Below are positions 7,549 through 10,193 of a DNA stretch of 10,193 bases, one piece after another. The notes below the pieces were generated by a model. That model made no database searches. It had not been told where the DNA came from and saw nothing but the letters and a program-made list of their open reading frames with translations. Every line of letters starts with the position of its first letter. Position 1 is the first letter of the stretch. The stretch comes from an uncultured Armatimonadota bacterium. GTDB lineage: Bacteria; Armatimonadota; UBA5829; DTJY01. Both the position numbers and the translations under genes were made by a program. Where the stretch lies: NCBI GenBank assembly GCA_937875395.1, contig CALNCU010000162.1, forward strand, positions 1 through 10,193, written 5' to 3'.

Positions 7549-7577
7549 AGTATATTACCCAAATTGATTTGTGTCAA
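7549..7577 (-). promoter_or_regulatory. Sigma-70-type promoter of the regulator cassette
   Basis: Read on the minus strand, TTGACA (7577-7572, a perfect -35) is followed after exactly 17 bases by TATACT (7554-7549, five of six matches to TATAAT). Transcription would start near 7542, giving a leader of about 87 bases before the GTG. The spacer contains CAAAT-TG-ATTTG (7560-7571), a small inverted repeat that could be a second protein site. The promoter begins about 45 bp after the dehydrogenase stop codon, so the cassette has its own start even if read-through also occurs. Confidence 0.7.
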
Positions 7578-7622
7578 GCAGTAAATTTACAACCAAGGGT
7601 TTGGCAATATTTGCGCATATAC

Positions 7623-8768
7623 TTACGGCGTTATTACTACTTTCATGGTATCCGGTTCAAACGAGCGTTTTAGGCCCTCTTCTGCTCTGTTTATTGGATA
7701 TTTATGGGTTACTATTTCACTGAAAGGGAAGACATCTGCATAGCGCTCCATCAGTTTGAGCGATGGGCCGTACCCGGTGAACGGGTGGTTGGTTACTCCA
7801 AAGAGCCGGACGTTCTTTGCGGTTATGTGACGATTTACGTTTATGGCGGTCTCTCCGGTGTCTACAAAGTTTCCGGCTTCTATGTATGTGCCGCCTTTTC
7901 TTAGCATCTCCAGCCCTTCTATAAAGGCATGTGGGCTGCCTGCGCATTCTACCGCCAGGTCTGCTCCTCTGCCGTCTGTCAGGTCTTTTATAAACAATAG
8001 CCTATCTTCTTTGGATGTCTCATCCATGTTTATGGTGTAGTTTGCCCCAAACTTTTTTGCCATTGCAAGCCTGTAGGGGGATTTGTCTATTGCTATTATG
8101 TCTCCGGCGCCCAGGATTCTGGCTTTTATGAGGCACATGAGTCCCATGGGGCCTACGCCTTGGATTATGGTTGCGGCTCCGGCTCCAAAGCCTTCGCTTG
8201 CAAGGGAGTAGCATTCCTTTGCTTTATCTACGGCGTAGGAGACTGCAAAGACTTCTGTCATTACGGCCATCTCCGGGGTAACGGCTTCCGGTACTTTGAA
8301 GATGAATGTGCCGGGAAAGAGGTACATGTATTCCGCCCAGCCGCCGGTGAGGTGGGGCCAATCGTTGCTTGAGAAGGCGTTCCCGTAGGCTTTTATGCTC
8401 TCGCACCACGGGTAGCCGAAGGTGTTGCGGCAGTACCAGCACTTGCCGCATACAAGGTCCGGGCCCCAGGTGATTCTGTCTCCGGGCCTGAGTTCTTTGC
8501 CATAGAAATCAAGAACACGCCCGCCGGTCTCTGCTACTATTCCTACGTTTTCGTGGCCGGGGATTATGGGGAACGGGGTATCCGTCTCTGCTTCTGTGCC
8601 GGCATACTGTTTGCTTCGGCCCTCAAAGGTATGTTTGTCTGTGCCGCAGACTCCGGACATCTCCATTTTTACTATTACTGCGCCGGGCTGCGGGCTGGGA
8701 TACGGAAACTCTCCCATGCCCATCCTGCCGGGCCCCAGCATTAAGGCTGCTTTTACTGTATCTGCCAT
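7623..8768 (-). CDS. Zinc-dependent medium-chain alcohol/polyol dehydrogenase
   Basis: This 381-residue cytoplasmic enzyme belongs to the medium-chain dehydrogenase family and should oxidise a secondary alcohol of a sugar, polyol or similar molecule with NAD(P). Catalytic-zinc residues are in place: Cys41 in GVCGTD, His72-Glu73 in PGHENVG, and Glu172. The structural-zinc cysteines are 107, 110, 113 and 122; the last gap is eight residues, slightly longer than the usual seven. The Rossmann motif GVGPMG is at 204-209, and Asp228 (IIAIDKS) ends the second strand, which favours NAD over NADP. The start ATG has AGGTG five bases upstream. It lies 70 bp downstream of a related but different dehydrogenase, suggesting paired oxidation steps in one pathway. 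Substrate unknown; sorbitol, threonine and cyclitol dehydrogenases share this build. Confidence 0.9.
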   Translation of the reverse strand: MADTVKAALMLGPGRMGMGEFPYPSPQPGAVIVKMEMSGVCGTDKHTFEGRSKQYAGTEAETDTPFPIIPGHENVGIVAETGGRVLDFYGKELRPGDRITWGPDLVCGKCWYCRNTFGYPWCESIKAYGNAFSSNDWPHLTGGWAEYMYLFPGTFIFKVPEAVTPEMAVMTEVFAVSYAVDKAKECYSLASEGFGAGAATIIQGVGPMGLMCLIKARILGAGDIIAIDKSPYRLAMAKKFGANYTINMDETSKEDRLLFIKDLTDGRGADLAVECAGSPHAFIEGLEMLRKGGTYIEAGNFVDTGETAINVNRHITAKNVRLFGVTNHPFTGYGPSLKLMERYADVFPFSEIVTHKYPINRAEEGLKRSFEPDTMKVVITP

Positions 8769-8797
8769 GTTTACACCTGCTGTTCTGTTACGGAATG

Positions 8798-8829
8798 CCG
8801 GCCACAGCGCTTAGGTGCTGTGCAGCCGG
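8798..8829 (-). other. Intercistronic stem-loop between the two dehydrogenase genes
   Basis: CCGGC (8798-8802) pairs with GCCGG (8825-8829), and CACAGCGC (8803-8810) with GTGCTGTG (8815-8822, one G-U pair), around the loop TTAG with a two-base bulge (CA, 8823-8824). This gives 13 pairs in 32 bases, ten bases after the first dehydrogenase's stop. No U-run follows on the minus strand, so it is more likely an RNA-stabilising or processing element than a terminator. Its role is inferred. Confidence 0.5.
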
Positions 8830-8838
8830 AGTATATTT

Positions 8839-9990
8839 CTACATCTTTGCCATTATTTTGCCGTCTGTGCGGTCGCCGCCTTTTGCTATCCCCTGGCTTA
8901 TGTTCTTCAGACTGTAGCGGGATGTGACTATTTGACGCATATCCAGCCTGCCTGCCGCCATAAGTCTTATGACGTTGGGGAATGTGCCGTTGCCGGAGTG
9001 CCCCTGTGCGCCAAATATCTGGGCTGCGCGCACCTGGAAGTTTTCCAGGTAGATTGGAACCTTCTCTGCCGCGCGGCTTGCCTGGACTATTCTGGCGTTT
9101 ACTGCCAGTACTTTTTCCATTGACGGGTATGTTATAGCGGGGACGCCTGCAGATTCAATCATAAAATCTGCACCTTCGCCGCCTGTGGCACCCAGTATTA
9201 CATCTACAGGGTTCTCTTTGGATGGATCATGAACGGAATCTGCGCCCATCTTTGATGCAAGTTCCCTGCGGGTGGGGGAGATATCAAACGCCAACACCTT
9301 TGCCGCCCCTGCCGCTTTGCACAGCCCTATGGATGCAAGACCTATGGGGCCTGCTCCAAAGATTACGGCATATCCGCCGGGACGGAAGCCGCCGCCACGC
9401 TCAAAGATGGCATTGTAGGCTACGCATGATGGTTCTACCATTGCGCCCATCTCCCAGGCGGAGTCTTCGCCGTACCGCTCTGCAATGGAGTCTATCTTCC
9501 AGCAGTACCGGGCGCCTATTGCCATGTATTTTGCAAAGGCTCCGTCTATTGTGAACCCTATCTCTTCAAGGTTTGAGCACTGGTTGGGGAAGCCGTTCCG
9601 GCAGGGCGTGCAGTCCCCGCACCAGATCATCTCTTCTGCGCACACCATATCCCCTATCTTCAGGTCTTTTACGCCTTCTCCAAGCGCTACTACCCGCCCG
9701 GAGAGTTCGTGTCCCAGTACGCACGGGAATTTGGTGAGACCGGGGTACAGGATGTAGCCGTCAGAATCCGTCTCATAGAAGTGCATGTCCGAGCCGCAGA
9801 CGCCGCATGCTTTTATCTCAAGGAGCACTTGGCCCGGCTGGGGCGATGGCTCCGGGAGATCCTCTATAGAGAGACGGGGGTTGTGCCACACGGAGTTGCC
9901 GTTTATGGCTTTTCCGGTCTCCTTTTCAAATTCTGTAAGGGTGTATCCGTCTTTTGGCTTCCAATCAGCGTGTAAAACCAGACCTTTCAT
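8839..9990 (-). CDS. Zinc-dependent dehydrogenase, scyllo-inosose 3-dehydrogenase-like
   Basis: The 383-residue protein is a medium-chain dehydrogenase with catalytic-zinc residues Cys65 (GVCGSD), His94-Glu95 (LGHELSG) and Glu186 (VEP), structural-zinc cysteines 124, 127, 130 and 138, Rossmann motif GAGPIG at 212-217 and NAD-favouring Asp236. From memory it closely resembles Thermotoga maritima TM0412 (IolM). Both have the unusual N-terminal insert (DWKP...G...E...T.KA..G..VW), then DGYILYPGLT, VCAEEM.WCG, FQVR.AQI and GSQGHSG.GTFP-like blocks. IolM oxidises scyllo-inosose in inositol breakdown, so a cyclitol or keto-sugar substrate is likely but not proven. AAGGAG, nine bases before the ATG, supports the start. 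It is the first gene of the leftward pair, with a regulatory-looking region upstream. No other inositol gene is in the window. Confidence 0.9.
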   Translation of the reverse strand: MKGLVLHADWKPKDGYTLTEFEKETGKAINGNSVWHNPRLSIEDLPEPSPQPGQVLLEIKACGVCGSDMHFYETDSDGYILYPGLTKFPCVLGHELSGRVVALGEGVKDLKIGDMVCAEEMIWCGDCTPCRNGFPNQCSNLEEIGFTIDGAFAKYMAIGARYCWKIDSIAERYGEDSAWEMGAMVEPSCVAYNAIFERGGGFRPGGYAVIFGAGPIGLASIGLCKAAGAAKVLAFDISPTRRELASKMGADSVHDPSKENPVDVILGATGGEGADFMIESAGVPAITYPSMEKVLAVNARIVQASRAAEKVPIYLENFQVRAAQIFGAQGHSGNGTFPNVIRLMAAGRLDMRQIVTSRYSLKNISQGIAKGGDRTDGKIMAKM

Positions 9991-10064
9991 TCTTTTGTGC
10001 TCCTTGTAAAGTTAGTTCTGGTGGAGCGTAAATTTAATTATGCCCACCTGGCTTCGGCAGCGGC

Positions 10065-10100
10065 GTGCCAAGGCACTTTGCGACCAAAGTATCACGCAAA
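10065..10100 (-). promoter_or_regulatory. Cluster of inverted repeats upstream of the dehydrogenase pair
   Basis: Three inverted repeats overlap in 36 bases: GTGCC-AA-GGCAC (10065-10076), ACTTTG-CGAC-CAAAGT (10075-10090) and TTTGCG-N12-CGCAAA (10077-10100). All arms match perfectly. They lie 75-110 bp before the start codon at 9990, where operators are expected. A possible -10 (CATAAT) lies between them and the gene, but no -35 at a normal distance is seen. The rest of 9991-10193 shows no gene and no riboswitch that I recognise. Confidence 0.4.
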
Positions 10101-10193
10101 TCCCTTTCTTCGCACCCCTTCCAAGACCTGTCAGCAATAGCCAGATGAGGCCTGGGTAGTGCCGGAGAGGAGCATAGGCGGGTGGGCGGGTTA

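Noticed and set aside
7592..7604. CCAA/TTGG stem after the second dehydrogenase as terminator
   Set aside because: It has only four pairs and no U-run; too weak to call.
8224..8451. Arginine-rich open frames overlapping both dehydrogenase genes on both strands
   Set aside because: They are shadows of GC-rich coding sequence in other frames, with no family motifs and no ribosome sites.
10191..10193. TAA at the right edge as the stop of a further leftward gene
   Set aside because: Three bases at a window edge are not evidence of a gene.

Overview
The window looks like an accessory carbohydrate-metabolism region of a free-living bacterium, most likely from Armatimonadota or a related lineage. 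The main clue is a pseudopilin-like protein whose N-terminus (FPVFAKAREKARQTTC, then a KQIG...YAADYDD block) and H-X9-DG motif are the kind greatly expanded in Armatimonadota, Planctomycetota and Lentisphaerota. The FPVFAKAREKAR wording fits Armatimonadota best. This assignment is inferred from family resemblance only; there is no rRNA or marker gene here.

Layout. Positions 1-731 (+) hold the 3' end of a gene for a CBM9-like carbohydrate-binding protein, closed by a strong intrinsic terminator (758-793). Positions 950-2500 (+) encode a two-gene ABC-2 exporter: an ATPase, then a six-helix permease 3 bp downstream. From 2567 to the right edge every gene is on the minus strand. Read in the direction of transcription these are two zinc-dependent medium-chain dehydrogenases (9990-8839 and 8768-7623), a GntR-type regulator with a sugar-sensing LacI/PBP-like domain (7455-6385), the pseudopilin-like protein (6348-5623), a large secreted TIM-barrel protein of glycosidase type (5536-3296) and a small secreted jelly-roll protein (3217-2567).

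How the parts may work together. A near-consensus promoter (TTGACA-N17-TATACT) lies just upstream of the regulator. It is followed by a 9+9 bp inverted repeat that could be the regulator's own operator or a structured leader ending exactly at the Shine-Dalgarno sequence. The four genes from the regulator to the small jelly-roll protein have short gaps (36, 86 and 78 bp) and own ribosome sites, so they may form one self-regulated cassette: sense a glycan-derived sugar, then make a surface pseudopilin and two secreted glycan-binding proteins. The upstream dehydrogenase pair, one resembling scyllo-inosose 3-dehydrogenase, would act on sugars or cyclitols in the cytoplasm. This functional link is inference.

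The secreted cassette is visibly more AT-rich than the dehydrogenases beside it (single 60-base lines counted by hand: about 40-42% GC at 4441 and 6481, against about 57% at 8461). No tRNA, rRNA, CRISPR array, transposase or phage gene was seen.
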